Shown piece after piece: positions 1 to 11,739 of a stretch of DNA of 64,000 nt; within the stretch, counting starts at the first letter, position 1; the number at the start of each line of letters is the position of its first letter. The stretch comes from Bryum argenteum (lineage: Eukaryota > Streptophyta > Bryopsida > Bryales > Bryaceae). Location of the stretch: contig CM073323.1 in the NCBI GenBank assembly GCA_037043015.1, positions 5,146,001-5,210,000 on the forward strand, given 5' to 3'. The translations under genes were made by a program, and so were the position numbers. Below the pieces are notes generated by a model. The model had not been told where the DNA came from. It made no database searches and saw nothing but the letters and a program-made list of their open reading frames with translations.

Positions 1-3000
1 CATTAAACATTCCAATTAGTAAAGTTGCAATTTCGGATCAAACTAGTGAAATCACTGTAGAAACAAATAGTTAAAGTTGATATTTTGGTTGCCGAAGTGG
101 ATGTAAGAGGAAAAAGATGAAATAATCAAAATAGGATGAAAAGAGAGATACAAATAGGTAGAAAACGAACAGGCAAATAACCGAATGGGGAGAGAAGTCA
201 AAAGGGAGAAGAAAGAAGAAAACAGGGCCCATTTGTTGAGTGTCGAATGTGGTTCCAGCCTTGATCGAGTCGGCTGTGTTTTGAATGTTGAGTATGAATG
301 AATTGGAATTGCCTAATCGTGTGTGTGAAATTATGTGTGAGATTATGTATGTGTATGAATTAGTGAACGAATTGTGTGTTTGAATCTGAGACTAAGTTGA
401 ATAATATGTGAGAAATATGGTGTGATCGTGATGGAGTATGCATGTGTGAATTGTCAAATCTGAATTGCCTGTGGAAAACCGAGTTGTATGAAATTTTACT
501 GAGTATGAACAAATTGGAAGAACAGGATAATTTTTAGTTGTTGGGAGAGAAACGAATTGGAATAAGTAGTGATTGAAAAGGATTACCTTGTGTATGACTG
601 AGGGAATTAAGTACGAATTGTAAGATCTGATTGAGTAATAAAATTCTGAATAGTATGAGTGTTAAACGAATAAAATACCGAGTTGATTTGTGGGAAGCTA
701 ATTTGTTGATGTCATTGTAGTATGATTGAAAGTAGAAGTGAAGTGTACGAGTGGTGTTGGAAACATGAGAGCAAATTGTAAGTTATGAGAAAAGTCTGAG
801 TAAAGTGTACTGAATTGCAAGAATAAATTTCCGAGTAGTAGAAAGAGTTTGTAACAGAGATAAATCAAATCGGAAGAAGAAACAATTAACCAGGGAAGAC
901 AAAGAGAAGTAAAGACCGAATTGGCAGAAGAGACCAGAGTTAACGAATCGGATTATAATGCTGACAAGGGCCTGATATCAAATTGAAGCCGAGTTGGTGA
1001 AGAATGTAAAGTAGCTGATTGCGACACAATCAATTCTGGAGTAAAAACAGCCGAGTGGGAGTAGAGAACCGTTTATCTTGTGAACCAAGTAGAAGAAAAA
1101 ATCAAATTCATGAATCAGGAAAGATCATCCCAGTTGGAATTCTTTATAAAAATATTATCAAGTCGGGAATAGTAAGAGTGGAGAGAAAATTGAATAAATG
1201 AGAGAAAGTAATTGAGGAAATAAAATAAAAGTAAAAATGAATTATCAAATGGGTAATAAATTACTGTCATAACTTCCTAGCTTGTAAAAAGTGATAATCA
1301 ATTAAAACTAAATCACAATTAGGACTTATAAAGCCTTATGTAACCTCCTTGGATCGAATCAAAAATACTAGGATAATTATAACAATTCGCAAGAATATCT
1401 AAATATCTCCACACAAGTGCCAAACATACAAAGGAGCTAAAGGGGTGCGAGGTCGAATTGGAGATACTGAGAAGCGTGATGATATGTGCTCTTGAGTCAA
1501 AAGTTGGAAGAGGAGGAGATGGAGAGGACCTTTATCAGCATGTCCCTAACGATACTAGACATTCGTGGAGACATTACTATGGTAGAGAAGTGTCCATATG
1601 TTGTCCACAATGACTTAAAAATGACAAATTTTGATTTAGATTGAGAGAATGACAATGAAACACATTCATAACATGTGTCCTTCATGTACCGTAATTTATT
1701 CCGGTTGATTCTTCTTAATCATAAAATGCATCCTTTGTTCTTTCCTTGATAGATGGTTTTCGTACTAGTTAAGGTGTGAGTAGCACGCTAAAATATCAAC
1801 ACAGTAGATGATTTGATTTGAAATTACAAGGTGAAATTTATGCCATGAGTATACTGTCCAATTACAATAAAATGAGCCACTAAGATTGCGAAGACTGCTT
1901 AGACCTTGTTAAAAATTTGGTGCAGCTGGAAACGACTAATATGAAATGTGCAAAAAGGCTCAAAAAGGCTCAAGAAGGCTCAAGAAGGCTCAAAAAAGCC
2001 CAAAAATGTGAACATGAATAAAGTGCCGATTTCATTTTTATTTAACCATACTATGATCATGTTGATTTAAATTTACAATGTGTAAAATGAACGTGAATAT
2101 ACATAATTGTGAATAATAAAGACAAATATCACTTGAAATAGTTGATGTTCAGAAGTTCTTGGGTTGATACTTCTTGAAATCACTTATAAATTCTTGGTCA
2201 TAGTAAAAGTTTTGAATGGGGATAAGTTGCGAGTATCGAAATTGATGTTATCATATTTGATCTTATAGATGTATGGCAAAGGAAAGTTTTTGATGAGATG
2301 AGAACTTTAAAATGAGCATTCATACATCTTTATTTAGCATACCTTTTCTTCACCAAATTCTTGAGATACATCATAATTTTGACTTTGTGAGAAGCTGTAA
2401 TGGTTGCATAAAGTCAACCATCCAAAATTTGTTTGAATGGACATTCTTTATCAAACATGTATACGAGTCTCCAATGTGTGTTTTTTAGATGCCCCCTTCT
2501 CATCAAATTTGTTTGTATGACCTACCAATCTATGCATTGAACAAATTCAAACTCTTTGTTAATAGTTCTCATATTATTAGATTCTAAAATCCTAGCATGA
2601 ATAATTTTGTAATCATTATTTGAAGTTTCTCAAAATCCATATATTAACTTGGTCATTTTGAGAGAAAGTTACAACTTCCTAACCCAGGTTAAAATACAGA
2701 CTTGAATCTTTCACTCCAATTCAGCTCAATTCCTATTCACGTAAACAATACATAATTGACCAATGATTCCAAGTAGAGTTATATTAGAAATCGATCACCT
2801 CTACATCACTCCTTCCTACGCTAGATACTATTTAGCTGATCGATAAGGCTAGCTATGTAATTAGGAAACGAATTGCGGAAAAAACTTCGAGTTTGAGAAG
2901 CAACCGATTGATCCAATGGTTAAAACTGCAACTAAACTTGGGCCGAGCACAATCAGTTGAGTACTCAAGCAGCCGCTAAATTATGTGAATGTAATGCTCA

Positions 3001-4525
3001 AGCAAGTGTGAATTTTCGTTGCTAGGTCATCATTCATTGTAGGCAACAATATTGGACATTGAGTTCAAGTTTTATTGAGTGTAGACTTTGACTCCATAGG
3101 AGTCTTTCCAATGGCAGCAAATATAGCTTTTCTACAATACTCTTGTACGGTAAGCATTATAATATCAAATCACGTATCAATTATGCTGCAATTTTGAGAC
3201 TCTTTGGCAATTTTCACGCTAGTTGATTTTAGGGGTTGAAGGTGCCTCCTAAGTCACAACAGAGTACAATGAAGAGCTTTAAGTCATTATAAGCCTTTCT
3301 AGTCAAGACCCATGTGTACATGGCAACAAGGTGCACTTGTAATAAGAATTAAGGTACTAGCTTGTTAAGAAATGGAGTAGCACCAAAACTTGCTTAGAGA
3401 CCATCAGAAGAGGCTGGCGACAAGAGCATCAACAAGTCGTAGAACTTCAATATTAGAGTCGCATGTACTAATTACACAAGAGAACCGAGAAGCTCCGTTT
3501 ACCCGTTTTAGTCTAGATGATGATGTGACGGTGGACCCCACGGAGGTTCAAGCAGGTGTTCAAACCGTTTTATATTGGAAAAGTTTTGGAATTTGGTCAT
3601 CGAAGGTGGGAAACAAAAATGAAAGTAGTGTGGTAATAGCCGCAACGGAGGGGATCACAAGAAACATCATCAGTTCTTGATAGCCAACGGTACTCGAATT
3701 GCATGGAGTCAAAGTGGGAGCCATCAGGTGAAAGACATGAGTGGGTGCCTGGGTGGAGAAAGAAGCATCGATTTATTCACGGGCGGATGAAACACAACAT
3801 GCAAGAACCAGATAACCACAACAACTTTGTATCCCAATACATGGTGTTTCAACGGAGCGAAACATTAAAATTCCAACTTTTGCAAAACCACACCTTCTAG
3901 CATACATTGCAATGCAAGTTGAATATATAGATAACGGGAGGTGCTAAGATGTGAGCCACGAGCAGCGAGCAGCGAGCCACGAGCAGGCTGAGGGAGTTAA
4001 CTTTGTGGGGAAAAGAAGAAAACAGTCTTAGCAAAGAGGTCCTATGACCGTGGATTTTTGGAAGGTTATTTATTATTAATGGAAGACTCTGGTTATAATT
4101 AGGAAGACCAATTCTAGGAATGGAGTGAATTAAAGAGAATAACACCTATGACCGTGGACAAATGTAAGAATGTAAAATGGGAAAAATCTATAGAAACTCC
4201 GATTGTTGTTTTTAAAGTTCGTGTACAAGAATGGTAATGCTGAAATCAAGATTTATACCATGTCGGAGGGCTTGTCTTCATAAAAAAATTCTCCGACGTT
4301 GAATAAGACCACTCCTAGCTCTATTGTTGCAAAAAGACGTATATAAACCTTACTAACATTCCAAGGACTTTTAAGAGCTCATAATTAACATTCCAAAACT
4401 TAACCTAGTACTTGTTAGCCACTGTTATGAGAGAATGGGCAATTCCTTAGAAGTCATTGCTTGTGAAACGGTTTTACTGGGTTTGTTGTGGCGAAGAGAG
4501 CTTACGTCACGTACACGGGTCGTAG
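1..4525. other. AT-rich stretch, no supportable gene
   Basis: Both strands hold only short open frames without recognisable domains. The first 1.2 kb is purine-rich and repeats the words GAATTG and GAGT, as old decayed repeat DNA often does. The only clear structures are a 10-bp tandem repeat at 1951-2000 and a short GAGC/CGAGCAG-type repeat near 3953-3985. I see no RNA gene and no transposon ends here. Confidence 0.5.
1951..2000. repeat. 10-bp tandem repeat, five units
   Basis: Five consecutive decamers of the form CAARAAGGCT, the last one diverged. Non-coding minisatellite in an otherwise repeat-poor stretch. Confidence 0.85.
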
Positions 4526-4668
4526 TTGGACTCTAAAGGGCGAATACGAAGGTTATCTATTCAACTTGAATTGTGTGTGTATGAAATTTCGAAACAATAT
4601 GTAATAAAATCCAATCAAATCAAATCAAATAAAATGAAAACAGTAGAAGTCCGAAACTTCAATCAAAC

Positions 4669-5235
4669 TCAAGATATGCTACCATCGCTACTACCAGTAT
4701 GGCTAGGACTCAAGGACTCAGAATCTCCTTCTACAGCCTCGGTATCCATAAACACAAGGACTCTCGGATCACAAGTAGTAGCTCGACTAGGATCATATCT
4801 AACGGCGCCAGACTGAAACGCTTGTGCTAACTCTTCAGCATACTCTGGAAGAATATATGGCTCAATGGGACTAGAGCTCATACGCCACAATGGAATGGAC
4901 ACGGGTCTTGGCATAGGTCGCGTTATTGCTGCAACTACTCTGCAATATTAATTGAATGGTTGTTAGAATGAGTACGTACAGATGTATTTAGAAGCAAAGG
5001 TAAGATAATGAGACTACAAGTATGGAAGTATAAAGTAAGACTTACTTACAATCCAAGCGTTTGCGTTTTTGTTTCTTGCTACGGGCTTCGCCATCAGGCG
5101 AAGGTCTAGGATGTTTAGGTGGGGCCATGAGAGGTTTTGGAGCGGCATATGGAGCTAGAAGGGCGTTGTAGATAGGTTCGTCATCCTCAAACGCCAGAAC
5201 GTGGCGACCAATCTCCTGGCAGGCCTTAATGGAAG
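4669..5235 (-). pseudogene. 3' fragment of an unrecognised two-exon gene
   Basis: On the minus strand an open stretch (about 5235-5050) encodes a conserved-looking segment with the words ACQEIGRHVLAFEDDEP and a basic tail KKQKRKR, followed by a GTAAGT donor at 5049. An acceptor at about 4938 leads into a second open stretch with PMPRPVSIPLWRM and PYILPEYAEELAQAF that stops at 4669. The splice phases are compatible if the exon begins at 4937. The 5' side runs directly into the truncated retropepsin of the adjacent gag-protease pseudogene at about 5239, so the first part of the gene is missing. I do not recognise the family. A transposon-associated protein is possible given the setting. A short CAAAT-type repeat lies in the presumed 3' UTR near 4614-4630. 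Confidence 0.45.
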
Positions 5236-5238
5236 CCC

Positions 5239-7518
5239 CTAATGTTCGTGTGCAGTGTCTTCCAGCATGATGTTAACACCCGACCCCCCATCTACTGGTA
5301 CTTTCTTGATCATGCAGCCCTCCACTTCAACTTCAATTTTTGGAGCTCCATGATCTTCCGTCCCCGTGTAGTTTACGGTTGCCACGGCCGGAAGCTTGAT
5401 TCTGCATTGACGCTTCTTCGTCCAAGCGTCCTTGAGCAGCTTTTGATAATTAATATTATCATGCAGCAATTGCCCAAAGGTGACGTTCGCCATCTGATTC
5501 TTAATGTCCTGGACTATGTCGTATTCGTCCACTTTCAAACGGGGACTAATCACGATGGGTACGTCATTGAACTTCACTGTTCGGCCGGCTGATTCCGTCC
5601 TCGGGATGCCGTCCTGCTCCTCTAAATCGGCGATGTCTCCTAACAAGTCCCTGATTTCTGCACTAATATCTACGTCTAATGCACTTGCTTCCACCCCCTT
5701 TTCAAAGGTGGCCGTATTCTCAACTACTGGGACGGATGGATTATCTTAATCCGTCCCAGGTGTACTGCTTCTACTGGATCTTCTCTTACTCCTCCTATTT
5801 TTCCTACGACTATGGCGTGACTCTTTTTGCGTGGAGCTGCGGGTAGCCACTCTGAATACGTCCTCTCCGTCCGCCTGCTCCACAGCCAAACATCATTTAT
5901 CCGGCCTTTCCGTCCCGGCCGTATGCGCGTAGTTGAGGCCTGTCTGCTCTCTCGGTAAGATCTGGACGTGTTTGACCGGTGCTTTCTGAACTTCCGGCTC
6001 CTGGCAGTCCTTGGCTACGTGTCCCCACTTTCCGCAATTTTGACACGGTAGTGGTAGCGGAGCACCTCCTCCCACTTCCTTCTTCCATGGGCAATTATTT
6101 GCATAATGTTCTCCACTGCCACAGAGGAAGCAGAATCCGACCTGCGTGCGTGGTCCAGCGTACGTGCTTGGAGTTGCTTGCCCGGCAACCGTCCTGGGTA
6201 CTGTGGCCGGCCTTGCCTGAGGTTTACCTCTGCCGTACGATTGTTGAATCTGGAAAACCAGCTCGTCCATCTCTGCTGACTCTTCGTCTTGCCATACGTC
6301 CTCCTCCGTTACGTACCGGACGTTCTTGACACGTTTTGGGCATTCTGTAGCAAAATGCCCCTGCCCACCGCACAAGACGCAGAAGACATTCGCTCTGGAG
6401 ACCGGAATCATCTTCCTTGGTTTCCGCTCCTCTGCGAGATTAACTCTGATGGCTTCAAGAGTTTCCTCGATGCCTTTTAACGCCTTCTTCGATTCGTCAT
6501 CTTCCTTCTTTACCTTTGATGCAAGCCGTGCACTACGATCCCACTCCAATCTGAGGTCTTTGCACTTGTGCGGCCGTCTTGAAGATTCCGGCCTCCTCTC
6601 TGGGGAAGAGGATTCCGGATTCGAGTCGAATTCAGATCCGGCCTCGCTGTCACTTTCCGGCTCTGATTCATCCGAACTCTTATGTTGTCTTCCTCTGCGT
6701 CATGCTGCCTCCTTTTCTTTTTCTTTCTTCTTCTGAGCTTTGAGGACGGATGTTCGCAGATTTGCAGAATTTTCATAATTCTGAGCGGACTCCATTGCTT
6801 CGCGTAGTGTGGCCGGCCTGGTTTGGCGAATCTGGATTCCCATCTCTTCCGGCAATCCGGCCACATACCAAGCGATCTGGATTTTTGGGGCGACATTGTC
6901 CGTCAACTTCTGGATTAGTGCCTTCACTCGCTGGCCGTACTTCCGGACCGTCTCATCCGACCTGAGGTAGATCTTGCTGAGTTGCCCCAACGCACGGTCT
7001 TCTCCTCCGGCCTCTCTAAAAGTTCGTAAGAACAGTGGGATGAGCGTATTCCAATTTGCTTTCTCTGCTGCCTCCAAATCTTGATACCACCTTAGTGCTT
7101 CTCCTTTCAGCAGTCCCTCGAAAATCCGGTGTTTAGAATCCGGAGTTTCTTCGTTAGCATTCGCTGTGGCCTCAAATTCGCCATACCAATCATCCACGTC
7201 CGTCTTCCCAGTTCCTCTGAACTGTTTGTATTTTAGCCGGTTGTGGAGTGCCATCTCGACCTCTTCTTGTTCCGGCTCCCTCCTTCCCGCCTATTCGGAA
7301 TCCGGAACCAAAAAGGTTACTTCCGGCTCTGATTCTTCTACTCTTGTGTTCACCGTCCTCCCGTCCAAGGACACGTACACAATACCTCCTTCCTCCCGTA
7401 AACTGGATGCCGCGTTCGTACGTAGGACGGCTGCTGGAGTACTCACACCTTCTGACCTCCTAGCACCAATCCGGACAGACCTCCTTACGTCCTGCACCTC
7501 TTGTGCCTTCTGACTCAT
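5239..7518 (-). pseudogene. gag: Ty3/gypsy gag-protease, truncated, with in-frame stops
   Basis: One continuous minus-strand frame runs from 7518 to 5239. It holds an N-terminal leader, a retrotransposon Gag core (7254 to about 6700, with the words KYKQFRGTGKTDVDDWY and EALRWYQDLEAAEKANW), then three CCHC zinc knuckles (CVLCGGQGHFATEC, CFLCGSGEHYANNC, CQNCGKWGHVAKDC, about 6390-5980) and a retropepsin-like start with VPVDGGSGVNIM (near 5280). Gag packages the RNA and the protease would mature the polyprotein. The frame is broken by stops at 7291 (TAG), 6700 (TGA), 5893 (TGA) and 5746 (TAA), with no frame change between pieces. Protease ends abruptly just after its active-site motif and no reverse transcriptase or integrase follows. 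A dead 5' fragment, whose primer site and LTR lie just upstream at 7691-7720. Confidence 0.88.
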
Positions 7519-7690
7519 AAAGAAGTGACTAGGTAACTCTCTAGTACTTCATTCACAACAATAGAAACCGATCTGCACTTACAGCTTCTGTATCTACGCA
7601 GAACTATTCTCACAAGTAGGTCGGATAAAGAATACGTCCTATCCGAATCCGTCCTCCCGTACTAACACTACCACTCGGTCAGCTGTTAGA

Positions 7691-7709
7691 ATCCCCGGCA
7701 GCGGCGCCA
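7691..7709 (-). other. Retrotransposon primer-binding site (tRNA-Asp type)
   Basis: The minus strand reads TGGCGCCGCTGCCGGGGAT, matching the complement of a plant tRNA-Asp 3' end with about one difference. It sits about 10 nt inside the LTR end at 7720 and upstream of gag, the expected place for minus-strand priming in Ty3/gypsy elements. Confidence 0.85.
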
Positions 7710-7719
7710 AAATTTTACA

Positions 7720-8700
7720 TGTCGGATGCCATGTATTCACTTTATCTTCCCTTACACGATTATTGGTGTAAAACCCGTGTTCAGGTGACTCGTGTATCGT
7801 TCCAGGGATTTTGTGAAGTGACCAAGACAAGCAGTGCTAAAACAACCAAACCCACAAACGTTTCTAGTCCCAACTTATGTTTTAGCCTTGCAGGGCAAGG
7901 GTATCCCTTTGCAAGAGGGGATGCACAAAGACTCTTTCCCTTATGTTTACCGTGGCGGAAACTTCCACACTTAGACTCTACTCACACACACATACACTAA
8001 GGCACACATTACGTCCTCACAACTAATCCGTCCTATCCGTCCGAACTAGCAGGTCACGCAGACCGTCCTGGTTACCCTATCACCCTTACTACAATGACAG
8101 ACTCCAAGAGCTCCGAATCCGGCTAGAAGACGTCTACACGTATTCTGGTCACGTACTGTGCTTGATCCGTCCTCTGAGACTACAGAGGAACCCAAGTCTG
8201 TGGCAGCTGGAGGACGGATTGGAATCCGGCCTCACACACTCTACTCCCAGACCCTCCCAGACCGTAAGTGTTTGCCACAGCAGTTTCCCTCTCCCAGACA
8301 CCTAGACCAGTTCAAGACACAAGGCACTCAAGAATACGCCCAACCCGACTTCAACTCCACAGAAACGATCTAACGAAGAATCCGGATTCCTAACTCCCAA
8401 CTCACAACACACAAGGTAGATCCGACTTTCCAAGCACTCAACTGAAAAGGAGACAGGGAAATGATCACACCGAATATGCGCATAAGAAGGTTCGATTAAC
8501 ACTCAAGCAAGGAATGTTTAGGTGGCCAAAACTCCCACCTATAAGTACTTCTAAGTCAACGACTTAGATACCTAACTGGATTGCGGCGCTGGCCTACCAG
8601 GCCTACTCCTCAAAAAGCGGCACGCATTCCCAAAAAGAAAACACTATACTGGCCTAGGACGGATACCAATCCGACCTCCTAACCCTGGCCGTCCTGTGAC
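7720..8700 (-). mobile_element. LTR region, left copy
   Basis: The LTR edge next to the primer site begins with TGTCGGATGCC at 7720 (the minus-strand LTR ends GGCATCCGACA). The outer boundary is unresolved: I find no matching terminal inverted word before the ORF ending at 8720, so the LTR is at most about 1 kb. It has an ORF of the element upstream and primer site plus gag downstream on the minus strand, as in tandem elements sharing one LTR. Confidence 0.7.
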
Positions 8701-9475
8701 TGCCGGCCTCTAAAACGTCCTACCTCTTCCTTCGCGAACTAACTCCGTGCTTCGGCCGCTTCAGTGGCGTCGCTGCGATACGTCCTGCCTTCACTCTCTT
8801 GCCCGTATCGGTTATCACGTACTCGTCCTCGTTGGAGTTGGTCTCGTCCCCGCTCTTCAACTCTTCCTCTTCGGAGTGCTCGAGGCCGATGTCGTGAAGC
8901 TTCTGCGCCCCGGGAGACTTCTCGTATTCCTCGGCCGTGAGCTTCCTCTTCGCGATGCGCGTGTTCTTGGCCGGAGAGTCTGCTGGGGCGGGTGCGTCCG
9001 TCTCCGTCTTCACCTTCGCCTTGCCCTTCGTGTCGGTCGGACTGGAGGGCCCAGCATCCGTCCTCGCTGTATCCGGCCGCGGGGTCTTGGCCGGAGTAGA
9101 AGTGAAGGCCGGCATGACTACCTCCTTCATCTGCTCCCAGACGGCGTCGAGGAGCACTTTGACTTCCGCGTTGCTCTTCTCAACTTTCGTGGCGTACGTC
9201 TTCGCCGCCAAGAGAAACTTCTTGAAGGTCTCTGCCTTGAATACTTCCGACTCCAGGATTCCGGCCTCGAACAGGTTTGCCTTCTGCAGTACTTCGGCCG
9301 GAATTTCGCAGGTCTCGACGAGCTTTACGACCTGCTCGTTTGCCGTGATTACGGCCTGCTGTCCGACCAGGAGTTCTTCCTCCCTTCTTCTGACCGTCTC
9401 GCGAAGACGTCTATTTTCCAGGATCAGCTTGGTCACTTGCTTCTCCATCTGTCGAAACTGCTCCGCGTCCGGCTT
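7720..9475. repeat. Left arm of a 1.75-kb inverted repeat
   Basis: This arm, reverse-complemented, closely matches 9632-11388 with scattered substitutions and small indels. It contains the LTR and most of the extra ORF of the same retroelement. The unpaired centre, about 9476-9631, holds the N-terminal part of the left ORF. Confidence 0.9.
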
Positions 9476-9604
9476 GGATTCCCACTTCTTTTTGACCTCC
9501 AGCAACGTCTTCACTCCAAATTCTTGGCATAGTTTCGCCAGCAGTCCTTGGTAAAAGAAATACTGGCACCTGGCTTCCGTGAAGTGGTGCCATGCTCGCC
9601 TCAT
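8720..9604 (-). CDS. Extra retroelement ORF: coiled-coil, basic-tailed protein
   Basis: A 294-codon intact frame. Residues about 50-110 are strongly charged and helical, consistent with a coiled coil (EKQVTKLILENRRLRETVRR). A Pro/Thr/Ser/Lys-rich linker follows (about 165-215), then an acidic block and a basic C-terminus ending SSRRKR that could act as a nuclear-localisation or nucleic-acid-binding tail. It lies just upstream of the LTR on the same strand, the position of the third ORF that some Ty3/gypsy elements carry between pol and the 3' LTR. No reverse transcriptase or integrase precedes it here, because the arm is cut off near 9604. Function unknown. A role in RNA or DNA binding is only a guess from composition. 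Confidence 0.6.
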   Translation of the reverse strand: MRRAWHHFTEARCQYFFYQGLLAKLCQEFGVKTLLEVKKKWESKPDAEQFRQMEKQVTKLILENRRLRETVRRREEELLVGQQAVITANEQVVKLVETCEIPAEVLQKANLFEAGILESEVFKAETFKKFLLAAKTYATKVEKSNAEVKVLLDAVWEQMKEVVMPAFTSTPAKTPRPDTARTDAGPSSPTDTKGKAKVKTETDAPAPADSPAKNTRIAKRKLTAEEYEKSPGAQKLHDIGLEHSEEEELKSGDETNSNEDEYVITDTGKRVKAGRIAATPLKRPKHGVSSRRKR

Positions 9605-10386
9605 GGGATCCGGGTGATTGGCGATCGGACGAGGAGCAGTTCCGGCAGATGGAGAAGCAAGTGACCAAGTTAATCCTGGAGAATAGATGTCTTCGCGAGA
9701 CGGTCAGAAGAAGGGAGGAAGAACTCCTGGTCGGACAGCAGGCCGTAATCACGGCAAAAGAGCAGGTCGTAAAGCTCGTCGAGACCTGCGAAATTCCGGC
9801 CGAAGTACTGCAGAAGGCAAACATGTTCGAGGCCGGAATCCTGGAGTTGGAAGTATTCAAGGCAGAGACCTTCAAGAAGTTTCTCTTGGCGGCGAAGACG
9901 TACGCTACGAAGGTTGAGAAGAGCAACGCTGAAGTCAAGGTGCTCCTCGACGCCGTCCGGGAGCAGATGAAGGAGGTAGTCATGCCGGCTTTCACTTCTA
10001 CTCCGGCCAAGACCCCTCGGCCGGATCTGATTAGAATGCAGAGGACGGATGCTGGGCCCTCCAGTCCGACCGACACGAAGGGCAAGGCGAAGGTGAAGAC
10101 GGAGGGAGACGCACCCGTCCCAGCAGACTCTCCGGCCAAGGATACTCGCACCGCAAAGAGGAAGCTCACGGCCGAGGAATACGAGAAGTCTCCCAGAGCC
10201 CAGAAGCTTCACGACATCGGCCTCGAGCACTCTGAAGAAGAAGAGTTGAAGAGCGGGGACGAGACCAACTCCAGCGAGGACTAGTACATAATAACCGATA
10301 CGGGTAAGAGAGTAAAGGCAGGACGTATCGCAGCGACGCCACTGAAGCGGCCGAAGCACGGGGTCAGTTCGCGAAGGAAGAGGTAG
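9592..10386 (+). pseudogene. Second copy of the extra retroelement ORF, opposite strand
   Basis: From about 9632 this plus-strand frame matches the minus-strand ORF at 8720-9475 nearly codon for codon. Its N-terminal codons (9592-9631) are unrelated, so the copy is 5'-truncated. A TAG at 10282-10284 stands where the other copy has a Glu codon. The frame then continues through the same basic tail to a stop at 10384-10386. A small in-frame insertion near 10027 (LIRMQ) distinguishes the copies. Non-functional or C-terminally shortened. Confidence 0.75.
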
Positions 10387-11388
10387 GACGTTTTAGAGGC
10401 CGGCAGTTAGAGGACGGCCAGGGTTAGGAGGTCGGATTCGAACCCGTCCTAGGCTAGTATAGTGTTTTCTTTTTGGGAATGCGTGCCGCTTTTTGAGGAG
10501 TAGGCCTTGTAGGCCGGCACCGCAATCCAGTTAGGTATCTAAGTCGTTGACTTAAAAGTACTTATAGGTGGAGGTTTTGCCACCTAAATCATTCCTTGCT
10601 TGAGTGTTAATCGAACCTTCTTATGCGCATATTCGGTGTGATCATTTCCCTGTCTCCTTTTCAGTTGAGTACTTGGAAAGTCGGATCTACTGTGTTGGGT
10701 TATGAGTTGGGAGTTAGGAATCCGGATTCTTTGTTAGATCGTTTCTGTGGAGTTGAAGTTGGATTGGGCGTATTCTTGAGTGCCTTTTGTCTTGAACTGG
10801 TCTAGGTGTCTGAGAGAGGGAAACTGCTGTGGGAAACACTTTACGGTCTGGGAGGGTCTGGGAGTAAAGTGAGTGAGGACGGATTCCAATCCGACCTCCA
10901 GCTGCCACAGACTTGGCTTCCTCTGTAGTCTCAGAGGACGGATCAAGCGCAGTACGTGACCAGAATACGTGTAGACGTCTTCTAGCCGGATTCGGAGCTC
11001 TTGGAGTCTGTCATTGTAGTAAGGGTGATAGGGTAACCAGGACGGCCTGCGTGACCTGCTAGTTCGGACGGATAGGACGGATTAGTTGTGAGGACGTAAT
11101 GTGTGCCTTAGTGTGTGTGTGTGTGAGTATAGTCTAAGTGTGGAAGTTTCCGCCACGGTAAACATAAGGAAGAGAGTCTTCGTGCATCCCCTCTTACAAA
11201 GGGATACCCTTGCCATGCAAGACTAAAACATAAGTTGGGACTAGAAACGTTTGTGGGTTTGGTTGTTTTAGCACTACTTGTCTTGATCACTTCACAGAAT
11301 CCCTGGAACGATACACGAGTCACCTGAACACGGGTTTTACACCAATAAACGTGTAAGGGAAGATAAAGTGAATACATGGCATCCGACA
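9632..11388. repeat. Right arm of the 1.75-kb inverted repeat, ending in an LTR
   Basis: Carries the ORF copy and then the LTR in plus orientation. The LTR ends with GGCATCCGACA at 11388, immediately followed by the interior of a MITE (ATAGGGTAAAT...), so the LTR edge is also an insertion boundary. A GT microsatellite lies near 11112-11124. Confidence 0.88.
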
Positions 11389-11710
11389 ATATAGGGTAAA
11401 TATTTCTTAACGACCTTTCGAAAACAACAATGTTTCTGAACGACCGTTCAGAGATATTGCCCTTTTACTGTATCCAAAGATCAAAAACCATGAAAATGTG
11501 TGATATTATGGAATTTTTTGTGATATTACAGAAATCATTTGCTATTACGGAGTACATGTGTGATATTAATAAACATGTCATTCTGTAGGCATAAATACTT
11601 CAGAACTTCACTTCAAAAATATGCTTGTAAAATGGCACGTTTGCACAATATGGCAGTTTAGCTCCGCTAAAAGGCACATGGAATAGTGCCATTTTAACGG
11701 AATTGAGGTT
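11389..11710. mobile_element. MITE of the AACCTCAATTCCGTT family, truncated
   Basis: Ends with TTTTAACGGAATTGAGGTT at 11710, the terminal word of a family also present at 19187/32505, 36047-36480 and 48059-48515. The other end is removed by the LTR at 11388. The interior includes the family's paired GAACG...CGTTC palindrome region (about 11415-11455). Confidence 0.8.
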
Positions 11711-11739
11711 ATAAGAACATTTTTGGATGACAAGCAGTA

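Noticed and set aside
3390..3680. 96-codon frame in the left AT-rich stretch
   Set aside because: No domain, no repeat partner, no splice or promoter context. Composition resembles non-coding DNA around it.
8747..9554. Long plus-strand frames of 261 and 205 codons opposite the retroelement ORF
   Set aside because: Antisense of the coiled-coil ORF. The same happens on the other arm (9411-10359 minus), and only one strand gives coiled-coil and basic-tail composition.
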